Part shown: positions 7,866 through 15,549 of the stretch, in pieces | How the letters are laid out: the number at the start of each line of letters is the position of its first letter | Position numbering within the stretch: position 1 is the stretch's first letter | Source: Candidatus Omnitrophota bacterium | GTDB taxonomy: Bacteria > Omnitrophota > Gorgyraeia > Gorgyraeales > Gorgyraeaceae | NCBI GenBank assembly: GCA_018814825.1 | Contig: JAHIYJ010000060.1 | Span: 1-44,628 of the forward strand | Length of the DNA: 44,628 nucleotides | Direction: 5' to 3' | The notes under the pieces: model-generated | What the model was told of the DNA's origin: nothing | What the model saw: only the letters and a program-made list of their open reading frames with translations | Database searches by the model: none | Program-made: the position numbers and the translations under genes

Positions 7866-10800
7866 TTATTTTGCAGTTGCGAGGGCATGAATCAACTGCA
7901 TGTTCTTAGTAACATCTTCGATATTTCTAAAATTGTAAGAATTAGCATCTCCTACCAACTGTTGCCATTGTTCATGTGCTTGACGCCTTCTATTTAAGTT
8001 TATAATAAACATCTCTTTACCATCAACCTTTTCCCTTATTCTTGCAATACTCCTCAAATTTCGCTCCTGAGCTATATTCTCTGCCATGATAACTGGTATT
8101 TGTTCATCTTCTAATAATTCATCTACCTCTTCTAAGAATGCTTCAGTTTCATTTAATACATACGTAGCTCTAAACCCAACTGTATTAATCTTTCTTCTGA
8201 CCAAACTAACACTATGGAATCTCCTGCCTTTATCAGTAGTTCTCTCGCTGACTCTATCCTGGACCCAACCTAAGTCATGCAAGGCTTGGGCTAATATTCG
8301 GCCGCGCGGGACTTCGACAAAAACTCCATCCAATCCATAAGATGCGCCCTGTTGGGATAAGGCATCGCTGAGCCTTCTGTAGCCTCGGCGGTCTAAAACA
8401 AACGATATAAAGTCTTGCTCAGGATAAAACCTATCAGCTACCATATAAAGAACAAGGGCTAATGTATCTTGCTCTGATGCTAAGAGCATATCTCCAAATG
8501 ATGCCAGTCTTTCACCTTCGGGTTTGATTCTCTTCGTTCTATCCTCTCGTATAGCCTCAAGAAGGTCAGATACAAGCCTCTTAGGCTCGCTACTATCGAG
8601 GCTGGCAACCAACCTTTCATCAATAAGACCTATTACTTCATCAAAAGCAACATGCCATGCCTCTAATTGTGACAGTACCTCCTCAATCGTCATTTCTCTT
8701 GTCATAATAGCTTCTGTAAAATCAGATACGTCACTAAAAGTTGGGCTAAAGTAATTCCCCCAAAAATGAGAAAATAACCAGTCTATAAGATAGAAGGCTC
8801 TATATTCAGAGGTAGAACGAAAATAACTTATACCACCTGGAGTGATGCTATTATAAAAATCGTTAACTGATGCACATTCATCTCTTATCCTTGTTAACTC
8901 AGTCCTTACTTCATCTAAGTCGGTAACCTCCATTGAAGCTATTCTCTCATTCCACTCTCTTATATGACTATCTAATAAAGACATTCTCTCTCTAAGCGCA
9001 TCAACCTTTTGCCTTGCGGTTCTAACTACTTCTTGTTTAGAGACATCAGGGCCAGGTAAATTGCATAATATAGTTTCTCCTGGATATAAATGGAGTTCAG
9101 TAAAAACTAATGCCAATTCCCCATTTTCATCAAGGGTTAATTCTACCGCGTCTCTTGCGCCTTCTACAGCATTAATAGCTTCGACTAAATAAATAAGCTG
9201 CTGGGCAGCGACATTATCAGGCTCCTCTTCTAAAATAAGTTGAGCGAGGCGTTGCGCTTTGTCTAATTCACCTTCTACAGCAAGCTCTTTAATCTTTTCT
9301 TCGTCCATACGTCTCTGAGCTTCTCTTATTCCTTCCCTTACAGCGTCTGGACTCTGTAACTCCATTAGAAGTCGAGCCCCAACTGGTGTACTTGGATCAT
9401 CAATACCTGCAATGTATGCTGTATGTCTTTGTATAGTCTTAGGATCTATAAAACGAGCCTGCTCTACACGAGATAATAGCTCAAGACCCCAAAAGTTCTG
9501 CAATCCATCGCGCAATACGCTCCTTGCTGTTTCAGGTAGCATGGACTCGGCATCGACAATTGCACGTAGGAACGATTCTAATTTTGCCTGAATTTCACTA
9601 GGGTCTCTTTCCTGCACCACAGCTGCAGCGACAATAGTCCATTCTTCCATAAGATATTCTCTGACCTGGGTCAGTAGAGCCATATTAGGGTCTTTGTCCT
9701 CGGCCAGCCTTTCTCTCTCCATTGCCCGCTCTAATGCTACCCTTGCTGCTTCCACATCGCCAGCATCAACAGGTTCGACAGAAACCATCTCAGGCTTAGT
9801 TTCAACTAGCTGAGCGGGTAAAGTGATAGTAAAAGTAGTGCCTCTATCGGGTTCACTCTCAACATCTATAGTACCGTTGTGGGCCTTAATGGTGCTCCAA
9901 ACAATATATAATCCTAATCCGTGAACTATACCTCTTTCTCTTGGTTTGATAGAGAATCCGGCAATACCTTGTCGAAAATTGTCTATTGCTTCCTGCGGCA
10001 TACCTCTGCCTGTATCACTTACACAGATTACAATCCCATCTTCTGTCAGCTTTGCTGAAACTGTTATCTTTCCTCCATCTGGCATTGCCTCAGAGGCATT
10101 ATTTATCAAATTGAAAATAGCTCGATCCATCTTTATCTCATCAACGACAACCATCAATTCATGTGGTAAATCTTCAACTATAACTAAATCTTCTCTACCT
10201 TGTTTTCTCCATCTCTTCCTGAAACTACTGTAAACCTCGGATAACACTGTTCCCAAATCAACTTGGTCTAGTTCTAAAGTCATCTTGCCTGAAATAAATC
10301 CTGTAAAGAGCCTGTCTGCCTTACCGATTTCCCTTAATAATCTCTCCACAAAAGTCTTATCTGAAATACTATCTGATATAGAGGTAACGAATACCTCCAT
10401 CTCTTTAACTATACCGTGCATCTCTTCGAGTGTAGTCCTAACCTCATCAGCTATTTTATCCAAATCATAATCCCCTCTTCTTATCTTTTCTATATGCTCT
10501 TGCAAGTGAAAATCACTACGCCAAAGTCTATTCTCAAGATGAACTGCTTCTTCAATCTGCTCTACATTTTCTACATCTAAACATCTCTTGGTTAGTTCCC
10601 TAATGTCGAGGAACAAAAGGCCAACTATATTACCTAATTCATGCTTAGCAATAAATAGATTCAGCACTCGTTCATCATAAATTAGAGGCCTGCCTTCTAT
10701 TTCTCTGCTTGGAATCATTTGACCACTGGTTAATAGCTCTAAAAGACTGTCTATTCTTTCGGGAATTACACTAAATCTAATAATTGCCCATCTAGTACGA

Positions 10801-12302
10801 GTACGATCAGCAGTGTAATATTCATCCATAACATCTTTCATGTCAGATCTAGCCCTATTTAATCCAATAGAAAATGCTCCAATTTCAAGCTGTAATTCTT
10901 CTGTACCAGCAATTATTGATCTCTCCAGTGTCCTGTCTAATGCAATCTGTACCACTTCTAATTCCTTCATTATTTCATGTGATATAACTCCTACCTTCGC
11001 CCAGTTCATATCCTCTTTATCTTGGACTTCAGTTATTAGTCGTCGATATCCATCTCTAACCTTAACCAGTGGCCCATATGCTTCCTGGTATAATTCATTA
11101 ACTACGCTTTCGTCGGATAAACTTAATTTCTGGGCATAATAAAGATGGTCTTCATCAATCCCATCAGTATTAAAACCTATATCCCGCAATACCTCAGAGA
11201 CATGATGAATCCAACTAAGCTTAATTCTCCCCAGAACCGCAGCGTTGGGCATCAATACTCTGTACATCTCTCTCAATAACTCTATGGTTTTTTCTCTCCC
11301 AAGAACATCTGTTCCTGTCCCTGCCGCATAAATCATGGCAAGTGTCCCGCTATTAAATGGCATAGAACAGATGTCAGCGCGATGCAGCCTAATACGTTGA
11401 CGTTCAGCAGGAGAAAGGGCTAACCATTCTTTAAAGATTCTTAGGAAATTACCCCTATCAAGTTCAACAACATGAATAGTCTGAATTTCAGGCTCTATCT
11501 GCAACAACGCTCTCACTTCAATAAGACCAGGCCCTGGTCCCAATATAGCAACTTCTGAACCCTTCACCAGTTCGGATAAAGAATGTCCTGTGTCTTCAAA
11601 TTTTTTCACAACTTTTTCGAGCATTTCTTCAGGCCATCTGGATGCGTAAATTCTATAATTAGGATTGACTTCTGGTGACTCAAGTTTTTCGCCATAGTCA
11701 ACAACGACCATATTTCGTCCTTTATTTTCATCAAAAAATACCTTTAACCTAATATCACTATCAATGGCGGCATAAGTTGTTAAACGCATCTCGATTTCTT
11801 CATAAAGCTCCTGCTCCCTTGATAATGCAGACTCCGTAAAGTCTGATGCAAGGTCTGCGGCTATGTCCTTGGGATCAGCTTTTTTCACTCCAAATTCTTC
11901 AGTAAGTCTTTGCTCAAACCTAGCAATAACTTCGCCATGTCTTTGCTTATCATCTCCCGCTACTTCAAGCTCATCCTGAAATTCCTTCATCATGACGCGG
12001 ACATCCCCAAGCATTTCCTGAGCCCCTGCTAAGAAGCCTTTATCCATGAGCCTACTAACTATATCCAATACCTCGCTCCACATCCCTCCGCCAGAGCCAA
12101 TGCCAAGATTTCCAGTGCTAGCCTGTTCTTCTTGTTTGTGTTGCTCCCCTATCCACTCTTCCATTGGCTTATTAAAATGAGAAGGAGGTCGCAGGGTGTC
12201 TCTTGAATCAGGATAGGCATAGAGGGTGGTATTACATAAGAATACTATGCTTATCAAAATTGATACTATCCTCACATTGAAATCTTTTCTAATCTTCATC
12301 AT
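7866..12302 (-). CDS. Large methyltransferase-like/histidine kinase protein with accessory leader
   Basis: A protein of 1478 residues. Residues 10-40 form a hydrophobic segment plus the shared leader core (FLCNTTLYAYPDSRDTLRPP). Residues about 245-360 resemble a class I SAM-dependent methyltransferase (VAILGPGPGLIE at 251-262, the acidic VVELDRG at 278-284, later LHRADICSMPF). A histidine-kinase module follows: probable H box KHELGN (H554), N box NLINNASEAMP (731-741), G1 DTGRGMP (763-769), G2 GLGLYIV (795-801). Residues about 1000-1045 look like a TPR-type helical pair. The last 400 residues are not recognised. No response regulator is nearby. Base composition is AT-rich compared with the housekeeping genes. 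Substrate, signal and topology are unknown; I am confident only of the kinase ATPase domain. Confidence 0.85.
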   Translation of the reverse strand: MMKIRKDFNVRIVSILISIVFLCNTTLYAYPDSRDTLRPPSHFNKPMEEWIGEQHKQEEQASTGNLGIGSGGGMWSEVLDIVSRLMDKGFLAGAQEMLGDVRVMMKEFQDELEVAGDDKQRHGEVIARFEQRLTEEFGVKKADPKDIAADLASDFTESALSREQELYEEIEMRLTTYAAIDSDIRLKVFFDENKGRNMVVVDYGEKLESPEVNPNYRIYASRWPEEMLEKVVKKFEDTGHSLSELVKGSEVAILGPGPGLIEVRALLQIEPEIQTIHVVELDRGNFLRIFKEWLALSPAERQRIRLHRADICSMPFNSGTLAMIYAAGTGTDVLGREKTIELLREMYRVLMPNAAVLGRIKLSWIHHVSEVLRDIGFNTDGIDEDHLYYAQKLSLSDESVVNELYQEAYGPLVKVRDGYRRLITEVQDKEDMNWAKVGVISHEIMKELEVVQIALDRTLERSIIAGTEELQLEIGAFSIGLNRARSDMKDVMDEYYTADRTRTRWAIIRFSVIPERIDSLLELLTSGQMIPSREIEGRPLIYDERVLNLFIAKHELGNIVGLLFLDIRELTKRCLDVENVEQIEEAVHLENRLWRSDFHLQEHIEKIRRGDYDLDKIADEVRTTLEEMHGIVKEMEVFVTSISDSISDKTFVERLLREIGKADRLFTGFISGKMTLELDQVDLGTVLSEVYSSFRKRWRKQGREDLVIVEDLPHELMVVVDEIKMDRAIFNLINNASEAMPDGGKITVSAKLTEDGIVICVSDTGRGMPQEAIDNFRQGIAGFSIKPRERGIVHGLGLYIVWSTIKAHNGTIDVESEPDRGTTFTITLPAQLVETKPEMVSVEPVDAGDVEAARVALERAMERERLAEDKDPNMALLTQVREYLMEEWTIVAAAVVQERDPSEIQAKLESFLRAIVDAESMLPETARSVLRDGLQNFWGLELLSRVEQARFIDPKTIQRHTAYIAGIDDPSTPVGARLLMELQSPDAVREGIREAQRRMDEEKIKELAVEGELDKAQRLAQLILEEEPDNVAAQQLIYLVEAINAVEGARDAVELTLDENGELALVFTELHLYPGETILCNLPGPDVSKQEVVRTARQKVDALRERMSLLDSHIREWNERIASMEVTDLDEVRTELTRIRDECASVNDFYNSITPGGISYFRSTSEYRAFYLIDWLFSHFWGNYFSPTFSDVSDFTEAIMTREMTIEEVLSQLEAWHVAFDEVIGLIDERLVASLDSSEPKRLVSDLLEAIREDRTKRIKPEGERLASFGDMLLASEQDTLALVLYMVADRFYPEQDFISFVLDRRGYRRLSDALSQQGASYGLDGVFVEVPRGRILAQALHDLGWVQDRVSERTTDKGRRFHSVSLVRRKINTVGFRATYVLNETEAFLEEVDELLEDEQIPVIMAENIAQERNLRSIARIREKVDGKEMFIINLNRRRQAHEQWQQLVGDANSYNFRNIEDVTKNMQLIHALATAK

Positions 12303-12372
12303 AATCTAGGCAAAAAAATGACCTCTCCTTCTCCCTAAAGGCCTATTTGGCGTATGTATATATCTAATATGT

Positions 12373-12401
12373 AGTATGCCCTATAAAGGGGGTGTTTTCA
12401 A
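12373..12401 (-). promoter_or_regulatory. Promoter of the methyltransferase/kinase gene
   Basis: On the minus strand TTGAAA (12396-12401) and CATACT (12373-12378) are 17 bases apart. The downstream leader (12303-12372) contains AGAGG followed by a run of seven T and then GCC before ATGATG. The leader of the HIT/winged-helix gene has the same order and nearly the same distances (-10 to ATG 71 versus 73 bases). Confidence 0.5.
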
Positions 12402-12438
12402 GGTATTTTTTATAATTTGTTTAAATGAAACGGGTTAG

Positions 12439-12492
12439 AGAAAAATCCGGGCAGGAATCACAAACTCAACCCACGGACACACAAGGAAAGCT
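12439..12492 (+). repeat. Direct repeat, left copy, flanking the nucleotidyltransferase pair
   Basis: About 54 bases starting AGAAAAATCCGGGCAGGAAT and ending near AAAGCT. A diverged copy in the same orientation is at 13271-13327. The two enclose the nucleotidyltransferase gene and its small partner. Confidence 0.6.
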
Positions 12493-12532
12493 TTAAACGC
12501 TGACCCCTACTTCTAAAATCTCCTTCAAAAAA

Positions 12533-13012
12533 CTAGCTTGTGAAGGCGCTTTTATTGCCAGCTCTTTTCTTAGCTGTCAATCTGTTTAAATCCAGTCTAT
12601 CATGGGGTCTGTTTGCTTTCTTCTTTGACTTTATTAAATCTTTTATGCCTATGATATTGATTTGTGTATCTTCGTATTTTGATCTAACTCTATTTTTCCA
12701 TGCCAAATCAAAACTAATCCCGGGAAGGCCCATGATTATATCTACTCTTATTGGAGCTATGCCAATCTGGTATACCATGCGTTCATTTGTAAAATCTTTC
12801 AAACGAATATCTCTTAAAGGAGCGCCAAATTGTTTGAGGGCTTTATAGAGTTTTTCTGCATTTTTGATATCCGCTTTTACCCAAAGATCCAAATCCTTGG
12901 TAAATCGCGGCTCAGTATAATACACTACAGCATAAGCGCCTACTATAAGATACTTAACCTTATGCCTGTTTAATATTCTGAATAGATCTCTGTAATCTAA
13001 GCTTATATCCAT
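12533..13012 (-). CDS. Nucleotidyltransferase-like protein (MNT/AbiEii/DUF6036-like)
   Basis: A 159-residue protein with the minimal nucleotidyltransferase pattern. VGAYAVVYYTEPRFTKDLDLWV gives the Gly-rich turn and the DxD metal-binding pair (KDLDLWV), and RVDIIMG is consistent with the third acidic residue. The canonical Gly-Ser is Gly-Ala here. A basic C-terminal tail (IKDLIKSKKKANRPHDRLDLNRL) is the usual 'house-keeping' helix of these small proteins. Family members are often the toxin or modifier half of two-gene modules. Here the partner is the small ORF that overlaps its 5' end by 53 bases, so the two are co-translated. Function as toxin, antibiotic adenylyltransferase-like enzyme or tRNA modifier cannot be decided from sequence. 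Confidence 0.8.
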   Translation of the reverse strand: MDISLDYRDLFRILNRHKVKYLIVGAYAVVYYTEPRFTKDLDLWVKADIKNAEKLYKALKQFGAPLRDIRLKDFTNERMVYQIGIAPIRVDIIMGLPGISFDLAWKNRVRSKYEDTQINIIGIKDLIKSKKKANRPHDRLDLNRLTAKKRAGNKSAFTS

Positions 13013-13181
13013 TTATGCCTTTTATTTTATAAAACTCGCCTATGGTTTTCCATGTCGCAATAAAACGATCCTGAGGGGTTTGCTTCTGCCAGAATTCGCT
13101 ATCAAAAGACGAGGCGTCAGACAAGCTTATTAAGCGCTCAACTATCCTCTTCTTATTTTTATTACGCTGCGTTTTTCTCAT
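12960..13181 (-). CDS. Small partner protein of the nucleotidyltransferase
   Basis: 73 residues, basic at the N-terminus. It carries the pattern FWQKQTPQDRFIATW and a terminal RLQRSIQN, which I recognise as a small ORF often found directly upstream of MNT-like nucleotidyltransferases. No function is established to my knowledge. The ATG has GGGAG seven bases upstream and a near-consensus promoter just before it. Its last 53 bases overlap the start of the nucleotidyltransferase gene in another frame. A role as antitoxin or specificity partner is an inference from gene arrangement only. Confidence 0.7.
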   Translation of the reverse strand: MRKTQRNKNKKRIVERLISLSDASSFDSEFWQKQTPQDRFIATWKTIGEFYKIKGINGYKLRLQRSIQNIKQA

Positions 13182-13200
13182 TTAATCTCCCAGGGGTATT

Positions 13201-13228
13201 ATTATACCATAAAAAAAGTAAAATTCAA
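13201..13228 (-). promoter_or_regulatory. Near-consensus promoter of the nucleotidyltransferase pair
   Basis: TTGAAT (13223-13228) and a perfect TATAAT (13201-13206) are separated by 16 bases on the minus strand. Transcription would begin about 13 bases before the small partner's ATG. This makes the pair an independent transcription unit within the accessory region. Confidence 0.65.
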
Positions 13229-13270
13229 GGCATATTTTTTCTTTTAACTACAATAAAATCAAAGAATTAC

Positions 13271-13327
13271 AGAAAAATCCCGGCAGGAATCACATACTCA
13301 ATCCATGGACACGCGAGGGGCAAAGCT
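13271..13327 (+). repeat. Direct repeat, right copy, flanking the nucleotidyltransferase pair
   Basis: Begins AGAAAAATCCCGGCAGGAAT and ends near CAAAGCT. It matches the left copy (12439-12492) at most positions, with a few substitutions and a short insertion. The rest of the spacer to 13446 shows nothing I recognise. Confidence 0.6.
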
Positions 13328-13446
13328 GCACCATTAAGCGAGACAGTAATATGGCACTATTCTGGTAAGCCAAATACAAGGTAAAAATAATAACTGTGAA
13401 TACTACTCTGGAATTATATAGGCAAGATAAAATGGTGGGATGTTTA

Positions 13447-15042
13447 TTATGCGTTGTCGAGGTGTTCTTTTAATGCTTGTAAATCTGGATGGAGTCTTAG
13501 TTTCGCAGGAGTCAACGGTATACAATGTAAATCATCTATTCCAAGTATCTGCATAAGATAGGGATTTTCTGCCTCTAAGTCTCTTATTCTTTCGGGATTT
13601 TCTATGCCAGCTTCTTTATAAGTCATGAATGTTAGCCTATCTTCAATACCATAATCCACACAGATTCTATTTATAAAATCATTATGTTCTGTTAGAAATT
13701 TTTGTTTCTCTTCTTCATTTTCAAACAAAATAACAGGATATTTATTACTACCTAGTTTTCTTAAAGCCTCTTCAAAAGCATTAGGATTTTGGGCCACTTC
13801 TTCCTCTAAGAAAAATACAACTGTATCCTCTTTAAGCCTCGATAAATTTTGTATGTTATGATATATCTTGTCTCTTGTAGCTCTTGTTTCACCCTTTGGT
13901 ATACTAAACCCTTGTAATGCTTCAATACCACAGACAAATTTTGCCTGCTTATCAGTTAATTCTCGGCCTCGTTGTGTAAGTGTATAATAATCTCTTTTAC
14001 CTTTAACCCTTCTTACTAATCCCATTTTTATCAGCCATTTCAATTCTTCATATACTGTGCTTCTTCCCATACCTCGTGCTTTAATCAAGCCACTTGCCTC
14101 TATCCTTTCATCTTCGTCAGCCTCATTACCTATATGAACCTCTTCATCTTTAAATTGCTCACGGAAAGTTTCGAGGCATTTTGAAGGTGAGCCTTCTGTA
14201 ATTGAATCATCCCTACTGTGTCTATAAACTCTCTGCTGCCGAAACAGAGGTAATAAATCTTCTGTTGTCTGTTCAAACAATCTCTTATATTTAGCCTGTA
14301 GTTCAAGAGAAGCTATTTTCCAATCCCAATCACCATTCCCCAATGCCTCTCCTACAATTCGTCTTAAAAATTGAGAGGGAGCCGTATAGGTCACATCTAA
14401 TTCAAATATATATTTATCCCCTTCTGGAGTTTCATAGAAAAAATAACCCGTCTCACTTTCAAACTGTTGTGATAAGTCTTCAAAAGAATTTATAGGTTTT
14501 AGAGTAATATAGGGCTGATTACTAAGGGTTGATAATATATCAAATCCTTTTGGTACTGGAATGATATGAAGATGAGCATGAACTATTGTATTCCCTCCCT
14601 GTTTAGCTCTTTCTGCATCTGAAACTACAGAACCGTGTTCAAAAAATATAACCTCGCAATCATAAAACTCTGATAGAATCTTTTTTAGATTGAGAGTAAG
14701 TATTTCTAATTCTTTCGATTGTTGTTCATCAAGTGTTGCCATACTCAATGTGTGAGTTTTAGGTACTACCAAAATATGTCCTAAATTTAAAGGGTGAAAA
14801 TCAGATAGTATTTTAAAATGCTGTGTTTCATATAATATATTTGTATCTTTGCATATTGGGCACTGGTAATGAGCAAAAGTTGCTTGAACTCTTGTTCTAT
14901 AGTCAGGTTCTTTGAAAGAAGACGGAACTCTTAAGGTGTCTTTTGAAACAGGGTAGGAATATAGACTGGTATTACATAAGAATACTATGCTTAGTATTAC
15001 TGCCACTATCTTCAAATTATGGGCTTTTTGAAACATCATCAT
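13447..15042 (-). CDS. HIT-domain/winged-helix fusion protein with accessory leader
   Basis: 531 residues. Residues 9-40 are a hydrophobic segment plus leader core FLCNTSLYSYPVSKDTLRVP, nearly the same as in the methyltransferase/kinase protein. Residues about 58-165 are a HIT (histidine triad) domain: CPIC (61-64, probable zinc ligand), LNLGHILVVPKTH, and the catalytic VHAHLHIIP with H155, H157 and H159. HIT proteins hydrolyse or transfer nucleotides from phosphoramidate or dinucleoside substrates. Residues about 310-370 form a winged helix (GRSTVYEELKWLIKMGLVRRV followed by a YYTLTQRG wing). The remaining C-terminal 160 residues are not recognised. AT-rich relative to the flanks. Pairing of these domains behind a membrane segment is unusual, and I assign no specific role. 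Confidence 0.8.
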   Translation of the reverse strand: MMMFQKAHNLKIVAVILSIVFLCNTSLYSYPVSKDTLRVPSSFKEPDYRTRVQATFAHYQCPICKDTNILYETQHFKILSDFHPLNLGHILVVPKTHTLSMATLDEQQSKELEILTLNLKKILSEFYDCEVIFFEHGSVVSDAERAKQGGNTIVHAHLHIIPVPKGFDILSTLSNQPYITLKPINSFEDLSQQFESETGYFFYETPEGDKYIFELDVTYTAPSQFLRRIVGEALGNGDWDWKIASLELQAKYKRLFEQTTEDLLPLFRQQRVYRHSRDDSITEGSPSKCLETFREQFKDEEVHIGNEADEDERIEASGLIKARGMGRSTVYEELKWLIKMGLVRRVKGKRDYYTLTQRGRELTDKQAKFVCGIEALQGFSIPKGETRATRDKIYHNIQNLSRLKEDTVVFFLEEEVAQNPNAFEEALRKLGSNKYPVILFENEEEKQKFLTEHNDFINRICVDYGIEDRLTFMTYKEAGIENPERIRDLEAENPYLMQILGIDDLHCIPLTPAKLRLHPDLQALKEHLDNA

Positions 15043-15114
15043 AACGTGGGTAAAAAAACAGCCTCTCTTTATCTATACAACAAGGCTATATTAGTCTATG
15101 TCTATTCAATTATA

Positions 15115-15120
15115 AGTATA
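15115..15120 (-). promoter_or_regulatory. Probable -10 element of the HIT/winged-helix gene
   Basis: TATACT on the minus strand, 73 bases before the ATG. No good -35 hexamer is seen at 16-18 bases. The sequence from this -10 to the ATG is recognisably similar to the leader of the methyltransferase/kinase gene, including AGAGG, a T7 run and CC before a double or triple ATG. Confidence 0.4.
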
Positions 15121-15390
15121 CCATAAATATAGCCCATTGGGAAAGAATTTTCGGCTTTTTGTCGGGGGTAAATTAATAGGTTTGGTAGGGTAAAAATAAT
15201 ATAGACTGAGGAGTAAGATTGGGTTTCAAAATGGTACTTGAATTATGCGTGGGTTATATGGCTATTATGGGATCGAAATCGTGCCACCTTGGCTGTAGGC
15301 TGATATCTATGCGGAAGATACTACACACTCAATATATGGGTCAACAAGTGTCGCAACTATCCCTTTAAGCGGGAACGCGTGTCAATGCTC
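15121..15390. other. Non-coding spacer, no recognised content
   Basis: About 270 bases between the HIT/winged-helix gene's promoter and the propeller remnant. No open frame of substance, hairpin or strong promoter was found. It may hold remains of recombined sequence, given the decayed gene next to it. Confidence 0.4.
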
Positions 15391-15549
15391 GTCTGGTCAG
15401 TGCTCCAGACTAAATCACCCAGGTCCCAGCTCATTGTAACATCCCACCTTTATACAAGGCCTTCCATACATTATCCTTGTCGCTAAAAATAAAGATCCCA
15501 TTGTCATCGGCGGCAAAAAGATTATCTTTAAACAAAAGCCTCTCTACCT
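15391..15549 (-). pseudogene. Decayed, internally deleted copy of the beta-propeller gene
   Basis: 15391-15447 matches 6279-6334 of the intact propeller gene (C-terminal domain around SWDLGDLIWS). 15448-15549 continues directly with a match to about 6702-6800 (the blade KDNLFAATDNGIFIFSDKD). Some 370 bases present in the intact gene are missing between them, as are both gene ends. The nucleotide match stays high (for example CGCTAAAAATAAAGATCCCA is identical in both). The upstream side stops exactly at the glycosyltransferase stop codon, suggesting a recombination or insertion joint there. Confidence 0.8.

Noticed and set aside
12226-12245. Lipoprotein processing at the Cys of FLCNT in the shared leader.
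   Set aside because: The residues before Cys (V-F-L) do not fit a lipobox, which needs a small residue next to Cys.
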